Positions 1-9,791 of a stretch of 64,000 nucleotides of DNA are shown piece after piece. The stretch spans positions 51,324 through 115,323 of the forward strand of contig NZ_LLWE01000040.1 of assembly GCF_001562055.1 (NCBI RefSeq), written 5' to 3'. The stretch is from Polycladidibacter stylochi. GTDB lineage: Bacteria > Pseudomonadota > Alphaproteobacteria > Rhizobiales > Stappiaceae. Numbering within the stretch: position 1 is the first letter of the stretch; each line of letters opens with the position of its first letter. Position numbers and translations under genes: made by a program. Under the pieces are notes generated by a model. It saw only the letters and a list, made by a program, of their open reading frames with translations, made no database searches and was not told the origin of the DNA.

Positions 1-635
1 AGGTTTTTGAAGCCGAAGACGGCGCTAGCATGCGCAAAATTATGGACGAATATCCGGTAGATTTAGTACTCCTGGATATCAATTTACCCGATGGAGATGG
101 AATTGATCTGGCGCGGCAACTACGTGCCAATTCAAATATTGGCATTATACTTGTGACAGGGCGTACGGACGAAGTTGACCGCATAATCGGCATTGAAGTT
201 GGCGCTGATGATTACATAACAAAGCCGTACAATCCCCGTGAATTGCTCGCTCGGATTAAAGCCCTAATCCGGCGGTTCCCAACCGAGCAAGAAAAGAAAA
301 CACAACAAACGGGTGGCGGAATACTTAAGTTTGGCGACTGGCAATTAGATAAGCTACGTCGGCAACTACACGGCACGAATGGCACAACAATAAAACTCAC
401 CAGAGCAGAGTTCGAGCTCCTACAAACTTTTGTAACGCGCCCCGGAATTGTACTAAGCAGAGACACATTGATGGATCAAATCTATCACCGCCATTGGGCC
501 CCGAGTGATCGCTCAATTGATGTTCTGGTAGGTCGCTTGAGAAAAATCCTTGAAGCAGACCCTAAACAACCAGCACTCATTGTTACAGCTCACGGAGAAG
601 GCTATGTGTTTGCTGAAAAAGTCTCTTCCATGTAA
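1..635 (+). CDS. torR: TorR-like OmpR-family response regulator (5' end outside the window)
   Basis: This is an OmpR/PhoB-class response regulator whose first residues lie left of the window. The frame is open from base 3, and the first ATG at 30 is inside the receiver domain, so it is not the start. The receiver shows [12 protein letters not shown] with the phospho-accepting Asp encoded at 75-77, the switch Thr in ILVTGR and the Lys in [15 protein letters not shown] winged-helix DNA-binding domain follows from about base 320 ([34 protein letters not shown]). The receiver wording is very close to E. coli TorR, which activates the TMAO reductase operon when phosphorylated by TorS. The convergent downstream gene is a TorS-like kinase, so a TorS-TorR pair is likely. 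The 3' end overlaps that gene by 34 bp. Target genes are not in view. Confidence 0.85.
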   Translation, partial: VFEAEDGASMRKIMDEYPVDLVLLDINLPDGDGIDLARQLRANSNIGIILVTGRTDEVDRIIGIEVGADDYITKPYNPRELLARIKALIRRFPTEQEKKTQQTGGGILKFGDWQLDKLRRQLHGTNGTTIKLTRAEFELLQTFVTRPGIVLSRDTLMDQIYHRHWAPSDRSIDVLVGRLRKILEADPKQPALIVTAHGEGYVFAEKVSSM

Positions 636-3517
636 AGCGTGAGTATCTGTGAGGCTCGTTCAACTTCTTGGCGGAAATGCCCATAGTTTCCGCCTTTCTC
701 AATTTCAAATGCCTTCGATTGAAGTCTTTTTAAGCCTACCGTGCCAGCGGCACTCTTCATTGCATGGGCAAGTTTAACCCTGTCATCTTGTGTCTCGGCA
801 GCTTCAAAGCGTGATAATAAACGGCCAATTTCTGTTAGAAAATCTCTAAGGATACTCTCAACGCAAGCATCTCCAAGTTCTTCACGGTCAATAGCTAGAA
901 TATTCCTATCAAGCTCTTCAAAGCGATTTTCTTTGCATCCCAAAACCTTTGGGTTAGGGGCAGCAACTGTTTTTCCCTGTAAAACCCTATGGATCACATC
1001 CACAAGGTCTTGTGGTTCAAAAGGTTTCGCTAAATAACCGTTCATTCCCCTTTCAAGGCAGCGCCGCACCTCTTCACCCATTGCATGCGCCGTTAAAGCC
1101 ACAATAGGAATACTGGCAATAGCCTTATCCTCATGAGAGCGGATCAAACTAGTGGCATCCAAACCATCCATCTCGGGCATACTAATATCCATCAAGATCA
1201 GGTCTGGCTTCTCGCGCACAGCGCTTTCAACGGCCTCAACACCATTTTCCGCAATGATTACGGCATGTCCTTGCTTTTGCAAAAGCGCTTTCGCAACAAG
1301 TCGGTTCGTTTCAATATCTTCTGCAAGCAAGATTTTGAGTGAACCAATGCTTTGCTCTATTGCTGGCGTATATTCTTTCTTGCCACTCTGGCAGGTTATA
1401 AAGGGCAAAGTGAACCAAAAAACACTTCCCTGACCTTCATGGGAAGTAAAGCCGATGTTACCTCCCATACCTTTAACCAGACGGTTACAAATGGCCAAAC
1501 CTAAACCGGTCCCACCATAGCGCCTTGAGGTTGAGTTTTCTGCTTGTGCAAAGGGGTTAAACAGCAATGCCTGCTTTTCATCGGGAATGCCTATACCACT
1601 ATCATGAATTTCAAATCGTACCTCGGCCTGATTTTCCTTGTCATTTGTCTGCGATGTGACCTTCAAGCTGACAAAACCACTTTCAGTAAACTTAATGGCA
1701 TTACCCAGCAAATTCGAAAGGACCTGTTGTAAACGTGCAGGGTCTCCGAGGCTGCAGTCTGGTACATTTTCATCTATCTGCCCGATAAGCTCCAACTCTT
1801 TCTCTTCGGCTTGAGAGCGAAACAAATCTAGCTGTCGCTGAATCACTTGAGGTAATGAGAAGCCAATACTCTCATAGGCAAGGCGACCTGCTTCAATCTT
1901 GGAATAATCAAGTATATCATTCAAAATTCGCAGTAACACATGACCTGAACTGGCAATGGTTGAAACATACTTTTCCTGCTCTTCATTAAGAGCAGTTGTC
2001 TCCAAAAGGTGGGCTGTTCCAAGAACCCCATTCATAGGTGTTCGTATTTCATGCGACATGGTCGCTAGAAAAACTGACTTGGCACGATTTGCCGCCTCAG
2101 CCTCAATACGCGCCTGCTCTAGACGAACCGTCTCGTTTTCTAGCTGTGCATTCGCAAGCAGTAGCTTCTCTGTCCTCTCCTCAACCAAACGTTCCAGCTT
2201 GTTTTGATAGCCCTTGAGCTTATAGTTTGCTTGAATTTGCTGTTGTTCAAGCCGCCTACGCTCTAGCGCAGTTTGGCGGAAAACCTCAATCGTTCGCGCC
2301 ATTGTGCCCAGCTCGTCATTTGTATTGTCACGCACAGAAGCGTGCAGATGACCTTTCGCGAGCGTAAGCATACTCGCATGCAGTTTGCTTAACCGGCGCA
2401 GCAAGTTCCCTTGCACATAAAACACCATGATCAACGCGGAAATAATCAAAGAAAACAATGCGTAAAAAACCAAGGCACTTTGTCCCTGCCGCACGGTCTG
2501 ATCCGATTTAAAGATCGAATGCTGAATGGTACTATCAGCAAACTGCGAAACTTTGGCAACGCTGCTGGTTAGCGCCTCTCCCAGCAAACGGCTAGCATTC
2601 GTTTTTTCGGTAACAGATTGATTCAATGCAATTATTTGTCCACGTAAGACAAATAGGTTTTCAGGGGAGTCCGCCTCACTGTGTTTGCGCAACTCTTCTA
2701 AATATCTTTGTGCTCTATCACGCCGGTACGGATCATCCGCATAGCGCAAGCGACGCTCCATGATGACCCAAGAGCGTGCAAAGTTTCTTTGCATCTCGAT
2801 GATTGCTGCCGCGTTATCCTCTTGTGAAAGCGAATTTAACAGCTGCCCACCAAGGCTTGCGCGCAAGCGAAGATCGCTCATCAATTCAAGTTGGTAAAGA
2901 TTTTCTTCTGTTATTGTATCAAGCGACTCAAACGCCTCTTCTTTTCGTGAAGGCTTATCGATCAAATCATAAACGTGCGAAAGCCCTGCAACAAGGCGGG
3001 TGTCCGCGTTGGAAACGAGCGTTTTTGTCAAAATCAGTGTTTCTTTAGCGGCTTTTAAGGCTTTAGCAAGTTCTCGTTTAAACAAGCGTTGTTTCGCGAT
3101 GCGTTGGCGAAGTAACTCAACCTGTTCATTAACCGATTGAAACAGGGCCACCATTGCGCTCTCAGCATCTTGCAACACAAACGGGTCTGTTCCCAATAGC
3201 CTCAGGTCAGTAAGTAATTGCTCAATTTCCTGTTTGCCAATCGCAAGGCTGGCAGACTGGTTTTCCAAAGTATCAAGCGTCGTCGCTTGTGCTAGCATAG
3301 GTAGTTGCGAAATAACTTGGGAGCTTAATCGGCTAATCTCATGTGCACTAACCAAGGCAGGTAGTGCTTCACCTGTCACTTTATCCTGTGTTTTTTGGAC
3401 CTGCGAAAAACCAAGCCAACCGGTAACAGCACCCATTAAAGCAAAACTGGTGACAGCTAAAAAAGCAAATAATAATCGGCCTCTAATGCCAAGTGATCGC
3501 GTACCCTGAGAATCCAT
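602..3517 (-). CDS. torS: TorS-like hybrid sensor histidine kinase
   Basis: This 971-residue membrane kinase has the full TorS architecture. It has an N-terminal TM helix (about 14-37), a roughly 310-residue periplasmic sensor region, a second TM helix (about 350-375), HAMP, a coiled coil, HisKA with [11 protein letters not shown] (His489) and HATPase_c with GIGIPDEK and [11 protein letters not shown] receiver (Asp777 in [13 protein letters not shown], Lys in LAKPF) and a C-terminal Hpt domain (His918 in [10 protein letters not shown]) complete it. E. coli TorS is 914 residues with the same order and senses TMAO through the periplasmic protein TorT. Phosphate would pass from His489 to Asp777, then His918, then the Asp of the neighbouring regulator. 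No torT or torCAD is visible; they could lie left of the window. The ligand is inferred only from similarity. Confidence 0.85.
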   Translation of the reverse strand: MDSQGTRSLGIRGRLLFAFLAVTSFALMGAVTGWLGFSQVQKTQDKVTGEALPALVSAHEISRLSSQVISQLPMLAQATTLDTLENQSASLAIGKQEIEQLLTDLRLLGTDPFVLQDAESAMVALFQSVNEQVELLRQRIAKQRLFKRELAKALKAAKETLILTKTLVSNADTRLVAGLSHVYDLIDKPSRKEEAFESLDTITEENLYQLELMSDLRLRASLGGQLLNSLSQEDNAAAIIEMQRNFARSWVIMERRLRYADDPYRRDRAQRYLEELRKHSEADSPENLFVLRGQIIALNQSVTEKTNASRLLGEALTSSVAKVSQFADSTIQHSIFKSDQTVRQGQSALVFYALFSLIISALIMVFYVQGNLLRRLSKLHASMLTLAKGHLHASVRDNTNDELGTMARTIEVFRQTALERRRLEQQQIQANYKLKGYQNKLERLVEERTEKLLLANAQLENETVRLEQARIEAEAANRAKSVFLATMSHEIRTPMNGVLGTAHLLETTALNEEQEKYVSTIASSGHVLLRILNDILDYSKIEAGRLAYESIGFSLPQVIQRQLDLFRSQAEEKELELIGQIDENVPDCSLGDPARLQQVLSNLLGNAIKFTESGFVSLKVTSQTNDKENQAEVRFEIHDSGIGIPDEKQALLFNPFAQAENSTSRRYGGTGLGLAICNRLVKGMGGNIGFTSHEGQGSVFWFTLPFITCQSGKKEYTPAIEQSIGSLKILLAEDIETNRLVAKALLQKQGHAVIIAENGVEAVESAVREKPDLILMDISMPEMDGLDATSLIRSHEDKAIASIPIVALTAHAMGEEVRRCLERGMNGYLAKPFEPQDLVDVIHRVLQGKTVAAPNPKVLGCKENRFEELDRNILAIDREELGDACVESILRDFLTEIGRLLSRFEAAETQDDRVKLAHAMKSAAGTVGLKRLQSKAFEIEKGGNYGHFRQEVERASQILTLYMEETFSANT

Positions 3518-4230
3518 ATGCTTCTTCTTTTCATTTCCTCTATGACATTACAGTGAAACGCTTTTAAATGTCTTCTTATAACAGAAGAGAACTCTCCTAA
3601 CCCACCATCCAAGTCACAGTGACATATTGCCACAACGCCCCTTAATTCGGTTTTCAAGAGCTCCCCGCCTAAGGAATCTGATTAAATAAGCCATTGATTC
3701 TGTCATTTACGCATCGTCTTCACAGAACTGCTCAAACAATAAGATAGAGCTATTTATTTGGTCAGTACTATTGACCTTTTATGAATAATCGAATTGTACA
3801 TACTATTTATTTTTACGACCAAGTAAATCTTATAAATCCAATGTATTTAAACTCAAAACAAAGAATAAATAAACAATCAACTTCACAGCCATGCATTGCT
3901 TTTTCCAAATGTTGTCTATTTTTCAACATTCTCCTTCCTATTTTTACATAGTTCAAAAAATATACCACACAAACTCTAGCGTTTTCATTGAAATTAATTT
4001 CGCCAAGCGCATAAACAAGCAACAATCTCTATTAATTATTATCATTATTCTTGACTTGGAAGAATATTCCTTTTACCCAGAAATCAAAACAAATTGCTAT
4101 GGATAACTCACCATGCGTGCAATTGCCTAAATTTTAGGCTGGCACACATTTAACGCAGAAAACATTTTCATGCGACACATATAACAGTGTGAGCTCTGCC
4201 TTAGCATTCAATTAGAACCGGAGGCGTGTA
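3518..4230. other. AT-rich intergenic region upstream of the glutamate synthase operon
   Basis: About 710 bp lie between the divergent kinase and glutamate synthase genes. Short open frames here lack ribosome binding sites and coding character. The right end carries the GGAGG ribosome binding site at 4220-4224, six bases before the TTG start of the synthase gene. The segment should hold promoters for both genes, but I cannot point to a convincing -35/-10 pair. I see no RNA gene. Confidence 0.5.
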
Positions 4231-7200
4231 TTGGCACAGGATCGGAAGCAGTTCGGACTTTACGATCACAGCGAAGATAAAAGTAGCTGTGGTGTTGGTT
4301 TTATCACCCGCAAGTCTGGTGAGCAGACCCATGATGTTCTCGTAAAAGGGCACGAGGCCCTTTGCACTATTCCCCACAGGGGGGGGATGAGCGCGGAAGG
4401 TGTCGGCGACGGCGCTGGCGTGAACATCGATATTTCTGAAAGCTTCTTCCGAAAACTCACGGGTGTAACAACGTTAAAATACGGTGAGTTCGGTGTAGGC
4501 AACTTCTTCCTGCCAGAAAATAACGACAACTGGCAAAGTGCCGACGCGTTGATCACCGCAGCCATTGAGGAGAACGGCTGTAAAGTGATCCTCTCGCGCA
4601 TGGTCGAGGTTGACAATTCGGTTATTCGTCCAGCTGCTATCAAACACATGTTGCCAATCCGCCAGGTGGTTTTCACCAAACCTGAAGGACAGGACGCCAA
4701 AGCGTTTGATCGGACTATCAACGAAATCATGTTGAAGATCGAATCTCAAGCCTACGAAGGTGAAACGCTGAAAGGCTTGTATCCGCTCTCGCTTTCTGCT
4801 CGCACGCAAGTCTATAAAGGCCGTCTGAACTCAGACGAGATCATCCCGTATTTTAAAGACCTCATGGATGAGGATCACAAGATCCACACCATGTTCTTTC
4901 ATACCCGTTTTTCAACCAATACAGAGCCGCAGTCTTCAATGGCGCAGCCGTTCCGCTATATGGCCCACAACGGCGAACTCAATACCGATAAAAAGAACCG
5001 CCTGTCCGAGGCTGCCATTGCCCAGATGCGTCATAACCGCATCTATACCCCGCATGGTCAGTCCGATAGTGCACGCCTTGATCAAACGCTACAGCGCCGC
5101 CTGATTGAAGACGACCTCGACCTCATAACAGCTGTTGTTGCCATGATGCCGCCCGCGTGGGAAAACGATTCTCGCCTTTCTGAAGATGTGCGGGTTATGC
5201 TGGAATACTTCTCTCTTTACGAAGAGAAGAACGATGGCCCAGCAGCTCTAATCTTCGGTGATGGTAGTGTTGTTGGTGCCCGCCTCGACCGCCTTGGCCT
5301 ACGCCCACTACGTTCTGTCGAGACTGGAGATTACCTCTGTGTCATGTCCGAGGCTGGTCAAATCGACTTCCCGGCAGAAGAGATTTCCCGCCGCGGCCGT
5401 ATCGAGGCCGGTGGTATGCTCTACTTCGATCATCGCACAGGCAAAAGCTACACCAGCCACGAAGCTCTCGAAATGTTGGCCAGCCAACATGACTATAAAG
5501 CTCTCTTGGAAGAGGCACGCGTTAACCTCAAAGATTTACCTGCACAAGCTGCATCAGTTGAGCTGGCAGATGGTTTCAGTGACGTTCAACGCGCTGTTGC
5601 CTACTCGCTCAATCAGGAAAGCTATAAGTTCCTGATGGACCCAATGATGCAAACAGGCTCAGAGAAGATCTCCGCCATGGGTTATGGCGTTGCGATCAAC
5701 GCCCTATCCGACCAAGAAGGCGGCATGGCTAAATTCTTCTCACAGCGTTTTGCTCAGGTAACAAACCCACCACTAGATTCTCTGCGTGAAGCCGATGGTA
5801 TGACCCTGCGCGTAGCATTGGGTGCCAAACCACACTTCAACAAAGAAAAACAGCGCCAGATCGTTGTGAACAGCCCGGTATTAAACGCCAGCGAGCTCAA
5901 CACCATCCGTGCGCAAGATCAGGTGCCGGTTTCGGAAGTTGCCATCCTTTATCAAACTGCTACGAGTGAATGTGCTAAAGAGCAGCAACAAATATTAGTG
6001 AGTGCTGTAGAAAGCGTTTGTGATCAGATTGAAACCGCTGCCCGTGAAAAGGGCGGTATCATCATTCTCTCTGACGCCAAAGTAGACGCTCAAAACGCAC
6101 CACTACCCCTAATTCTAATCGCAGCAGCAGCCAACCAGCGCCTTATTGAAAAAGGCTTACGCTTTAAAGCCTCCCTTATTGCTGAAAGCGGCCAAATTGC
6201 ATCTTCGCACCAGGTTGCCACTGCACTCGGTTTCGGCATTTCTGCAATGATGCCGCTTTCTGTTATCGCCCGTGCCAATGAAATGGCCGCAGGCAATGCA
6301 GAAGAAGCCAAAGCCAATGTGGCGCGCTTTGTTAAAGCCGCCAATAAATCCCTGATGAAAACGATGGGTAAGGTTGGCCTATGTACTGCTGAAAGCTATA
6401 TCGGCGGCGAATTCTTCGAGCCAAACTTCTTGGATACGAATGAAAGTGTCCTCGCGCGTTACTTCCCGAATATGAAGGCAACCGTAGGTGGCGTCGACTT
6501 TGCAGCCATTGCCCTGTCCAATGCCCAATGGCACCAGCGTGCCTGTGAAATCAAGGATGCCAAGGAAATCCCGCTTCTCGGTCTGTTTAAAGAACGTTCA
6601 GAAGGTGCGGGCCACTCTTACGGTACCACCGCTGTACGCGGCTTTGTCGAGATGACAGAGGAAGAAATCAAGCTTAAAGGCTCTGCAGATAAAGACAGTA
6701 AACTGGACGAGGAAGACCTTTCCCTTCTGACATTAGGCCGTTTGAAAGATGCCTATGATAGCGGTGCAGAAGCCTATCGCAAAACCAGCTTCGAACGCCG
6801 CACGCCCGAAGAAATTGACGCCTTCAAAATTACCAAGTCTTACCGCGAATTCTCCCAGTCACTGGCACAAGAACGTGCCAAGCGTCCGGCCGCTTTGCGC
6901 GATGTGCTTTCTTTCCCGGCAGATGTAAACTGGGCAATGACGGCCAAGGAATTTACCGAGGAGTTATTCAGTCACGATTTGGTGGGCAACAGCTCGTTCC
7001 TCGTGCGTGGTATCGATTGCGATCAAAACGAAGATGGCAGCTTTACCCTACGCTTGTGTGGCCGCGCCAAAGGTCGTCCGGCGCAGATCAATGGTGCCCG
7101 CCTTGATGCGCTCAAAGACGCCATAACCGAAAAGTTTGCCGATCAGTTGGTCGAGCTCAAGAAGGTAGAAAACACGATTACCTTTAAGGCCAGTGATCAG

Positions 7201-9735
7201 GCACTCTACTACTTCACCAATTTACAAAACGCCAACCCGAGCCTATCCGTTACCGATGTGCAGCCAGCACACGAAGTAACCGCAACACTGGCCTCCGGCG
7301 CTATGAGTCACGGTGCATTGGTTGCCCCAGCGCACGAAGCCGTTGCTCACGGCACCAACATGGCGGGTGCGTTCTCGAACTCGGGTGAAGGTGGCGAGCA
7401 CTATTCACGCTATGGCACCATCCGTTCCAGCCGCATCAAACAGCTGGCCTCTGGCCGCTTCGGCGTATGGACCGGTTATCTTGCCGATCCGACACTGGAA
7501 GAGCTGGAAATTAAAATTGCTCAAGGTGCGAAACCGGGTGAAGGTGGTCAGCTACCAGGGCCGAAAGTGACTGTTGAAATCGCTGCTGCCCGTGGTGGTA
7601 CACCGGGTGTGGAGCTCATCAGCCCCCCACCGCACCACGACACCTACTCCATTGAAGATTTGGCGCAGCTCATCCACGATGCCAAGGCCGCCCGTGTGCG
7701 CGTTATTGTCAAGCTGGTATCTTCAGAAGGCATTGGTACCATCGCCGTTGGCGTTGCCAAAGCAGGCGCAGACGTCATCAACATTGCCGGTAATACAGGT
7801 GGTACAGGTGCTGCTGCCGTCACCAGCTTGAAAAACACTGGTCGCGCTGCTGAAATCGGTCTGGCCGAAGTACACCAGGCCCTATGTGCCAACGGTTTGC
7901 GTGACAAGGTAATCTTGCGCTGCTCAGGTGCACACCAAGCCGGTTCGGATGTTGTGAAATCGGCTCTTCTCGGTGGCGACAGCTTCGAATTCGGCACCAC
8001 CGCACTGATGATGATCAAATGTGTGATGGCGAAAAACTGTAACATCAAATGCCCGGCCGGTATCACAACCAACGCCGAGGTATTTGAAGGTGACCCGCGC
8101 GCACTAGCGCAGTACCTCATCAACATCGCCCACGAAGTGCGCGAAATTCTCGCCCGCCTTGGCTTCAAGTCCTTGCGTGAAGCGCGGGGCCGCTCCGATT
8201 ACTTGCATCTGGTTGCCCACGAGCGTTCTATCGGTCAGTTGGACCTACGCCAAATGCTCACCTGCGTGGAAGAGGTCAAAGTCGACAAGCCTGTCTACTT
8301 GGAAGCCAACTTTGATGTTGACGATGAATTACTGAAAGAATTCCGTAAGCAGGTCATCCAGCGCCAGCAAACCGAAGCTGTGCTCTCCAAAGGCATCAAG
8401 CTCAACAACCGCAACAAAACCGTTGGCGGCCAGCTGGCAATCGATATCGAACGCACGCTGCAATACGAGCTTTCCGACAAGCAGGCAAACTGCCTGCCAA
8501 TGGTCTATACAGACGATCGTGGCCGCCGCCTGATCAAACCGGAGACGCTTACCGTCAACACCACCGGCGCAGCAGGCCAAAGCTACGCGGCTTTCTGTAA
8601 CTCCGGCATGATCTTCCGCCACGTTGGCACCTGTAACGACGGCGTCGGCAAAGGCGCCTCGGGCGGTAATATTGCCATCGTTTCTCCCGGCGGCGGTGAC
8701 GAAGAAAACGTCCTTATCGGGAACTTCGCCCTGTTTGGTGCCTCCGGTTCCGCCCTTTATGTCGAGGGCGGTGCAGGCGATCGCTTCGGCGTCCGCAACT
8801 CCGGCGCTTCCGCTGTTGTTGAAGGTGTAGGCGACTTCTGCGGCGAATACATGACCAATGGTGCGATTTTGAACCTTGGCGATTTCGGCAAGGGCTTTTG
8901 TAATGGTATGTCCGGCGGCGTAGCCTACCAGTACGATCCCTACGATCAGCTGGAGAAACTCTACAGCGCCGACAGTGTGAAACTGCACCGCTTGTCCGAT
9001 GACAACGAGCGCGCGGCAATTCACCGCCTTGCTGTGAAATCACTGCTTGAACGCCATGTAAAATTCACAGGCTCCAAGAAGGCCCAGTTCCTGCTCGACA
9101 ACTTCGCAACCGAAGTTGCAAACTTCCGCTTTGCCACCCCGCTGGCACTGGAAACCTACCAGAACTACGAGGCAATCTTAAAAGCCAAGAGCCGTAAGGA
9201 GCTGGTGGAAGAGCTGTCGCAAGCACTCGTTGCCCATCAGACACGTAAGTTCAAGGAAGCTTACCGCGATGGCAAGCCAATAGCGGGCGGGGCAATTCCA
9301 GGTTATGGAGAAACTGATACGGGCCTAATGCACACACTCATCAACAATTACACAGTCTGGCACTGTGCTGAGGATGTAGTAAAGTCGCGCTATAAAAAGG
9401 CAGAGGATCTCGATCAAACGACGATCACGTCTGGTGTGCGTAAACTGATCCTCACCGAGGACTTCGCACTGAACCAAAAACTGGCAGCATATGCAAGAAA
9501 AGCACTGGAAAGTTTTGGTGACGAAGAGCTGGCTGTCATGATCTCCGACAAGCGAATGAAAGACTATAAAACCGCACTTTCAAACCGCAATGTCCGCCTC
9601 ATGGATAGCATCGGCACTTACGGCTGGATCTTGTTACAAGACCGCCAGAATCGTAAGGCCATGGGCGAAATCCCAGACTTCGAAATGCTGTTTGCCAAGG
9701 CAAGCTCCACGGAATTGGTGAAGCAGATGGTGTGA
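4231..9735 (+). CDS. Atypical glutamate synthase large subunit (GltB-like, 1834 aa)
   Basis: Glutamate synthase converts glutamine and 2-oxoglutarate to two glutamates. The start is TTG, supported by GGAGG six bases upstream. Domains in order are a class II glutamine amidotransferase (Cys20 in SSCGVGF, HTRFSTNT near 226, HNGELNT near 248, LDRLGLRPLR near 353), a central domain, an FMN-binding synthase domain from about 1025 to 1330 (GMSHGALV, KPGEGGQLPGPKV, SPPPHHDTYSIEDL, NTGGTGAA) and a GXGXG domain around 1470-1570. Canonical bacterial GltB is about 1500 residues. The extra length sits before the synthase domain (roughly 795-1025) and after the GXGXG domain. The iron-sulfur cysteines are C1264, C1270 and C1274, spaced x5 and x3 instead of the usual x5 and x4. 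No GltD follows; a diflavin reductase does. Membership of the GltB superfamily is certain, the exact reaction less so. Confidence 0.88.
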   Translation: MAQDRKQFGLYDHSEDKSSCGVGFITRKSGEQTHDVLVKGHEALCTIPHRGGMSAEGVGDGAGVNIDISESFFRKLTGVTTLKYGEFGVGNFFLPENNDNWQSADALITAAIEENGCKVILSRMVEVDNSVIRPAAIKHMLPIRQVVFTKPEGQDAKAFDRTINEIMLKIESQAYEGETLKGLYPLSLSARTQVYKGRLNSDEIIPYFKDLMDEDHKIHTMFFHTRFSTNTEPQSSMAQPFRYMAHNGELNTDKKNRLSEAAIAQMRHNRIYTPHGQSDSARLDQTLQRRLIEDDLDLITAVVAMMPPAWENDSRLSEDVRVMLEYFSLYEEKNDGPAALIFGDGSVVGARLDRLGLRPLRSVETGDYLCVMSEAGQIDFPAEEISRRGRIEAGGMLYFDHRTGKSYTSHEALEMLASQHDYKALLEEARVNLKDLPAQAASVELADGFSDVQRAVAYSLNQESYKFLMDPMMQTGSEKISAMGYGVAINALSDQEGGMAKFFSQRFAQVTNPPLDSLREADGMTLRVALGAKPHFNKEKQRQIVVNSPVLNASELNTIRAQDQVPVSEVAILYQTATSECAKEQQQILVSAVESVCDQIETAAREKGGIIILSDAKVDAQNAPLPLILIAAAANQRLIEKGLRFKASLIAESGQIASSHQVATALGFGISAMMPLSVIARANEMAAGNAEEAKANVARFVKAANKSLMKTMGKVGLCTAESYIGGEFFEPNFLDTNESVLARYFPNMKATVGGVDFAAIALSNAQWHQRACEIKDAKEIPLLGLFKERSEGAGHSYGTTAVRGFVEMTEEEIKLKGSADKDSKLDEEDLSLLTLGRLKDAYDSGAEAYRKTSFERRTPEEIDAFKITKSYREFSQSLAQERAKRPAALRDVLSFPADVNWAMTAKEFTEELFSHDLVGNSSFLVRGIDCDQNEDGSFTLRLCGRAKGRPAQINGARLDALKDAITEKFADQLVELKKVENTITFKASDQALYYFTNLQNANPSLSVTDVQPAHEVTATLASGAMSHGALVAPAHEAVAHGTNMAGAFSNSGEGGEHYSRYGTIRSSRIKQLASGRFGVWTGYLADPTLEELEIKIAQGAKPGEGGQLPGPKVTVEIAAARGGTPGVELISPPPHHDTYSIEDLAQLIHDAKAARVRVIVKLVSSEGIGTIAVGVAKAGADVINIAGNTGGTGAAAVTSLKNTGRAAEIGLAEVHQALCANGLRDKVILRCSGAHQAGSDVVKSALLGGDSFEFGTTALMMIKCVMAKNCNIKCPAGITTNAEVFEGDPRALAQYLINIAHEVREILARLGFKSLREARGRSDYLHLVAHERSIGQLDLRQMLTCVEEVKVDKPVYLEANFDVDDELLKEFRKQVIQRQQTEAVLSKGIKLNNRNKTVGGQLAIDIERTLQYELSDKQANCLPMVYTDDRGRRLIKPETLTVNTTGAAGQSYAAFCNSGMIFRHVGTCNDGVGKGASGGNIAIVSPGGGDEENVLIGNFALFGASGSALYVEGGAGDRFGVRNSGASAVVEGVGDFCGEYMTNGAILNLGDFGKGFCNGMSGGVAYQYDPYDQLEKLYSADSVKLHRLSDDNERAAIHRLAVKSLLERHVKFTGSKKAQFLLDNFATEVANFRFATPLALETYQNYEAILKAKSRKELVEELSQALVAHQTRKFKEAYRDGKPIAGGAIPGYGETDTGLMHTLINNYTVWHCAEDVVKSRYKKAEDLDQTTITSGVRKLILTEDFALNQKLAAYARKALESFGDEELAVMISDKRMKDYKTALSNRNVRLMDSIGTYGWILLQDRQNRKAMGEIPDFEMLFAKASSTELVKQMV

Positions 9736-9791
9736 GCTCGCAAAGAGCTCCCACCCATCCTTCAAGACAGATCGAGACACGGTAACGACCT

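Noticed and set aside
3891..4106. A 71-codon frame in the intergenic region before the glutamate synthase gene
   Set aside because: Low-complexity Ile/Tyr-rich translation of AT-rich DNA, no ribosome binding site.
4132..4160. TGGCAC followed by a GC pair, resembling a sigma54 promoter before the glutamate synthase gene
   Set aside because: The GG and GC elements are 12 bases apart instead of 10, so the -24/-12 spacing does not fit.
8329..9024. A 231-codon open frame antisense to the synthase GXGXG domain
   Set aside because: Overlaps conserved coding sequence completely and shows no recognisable domain.
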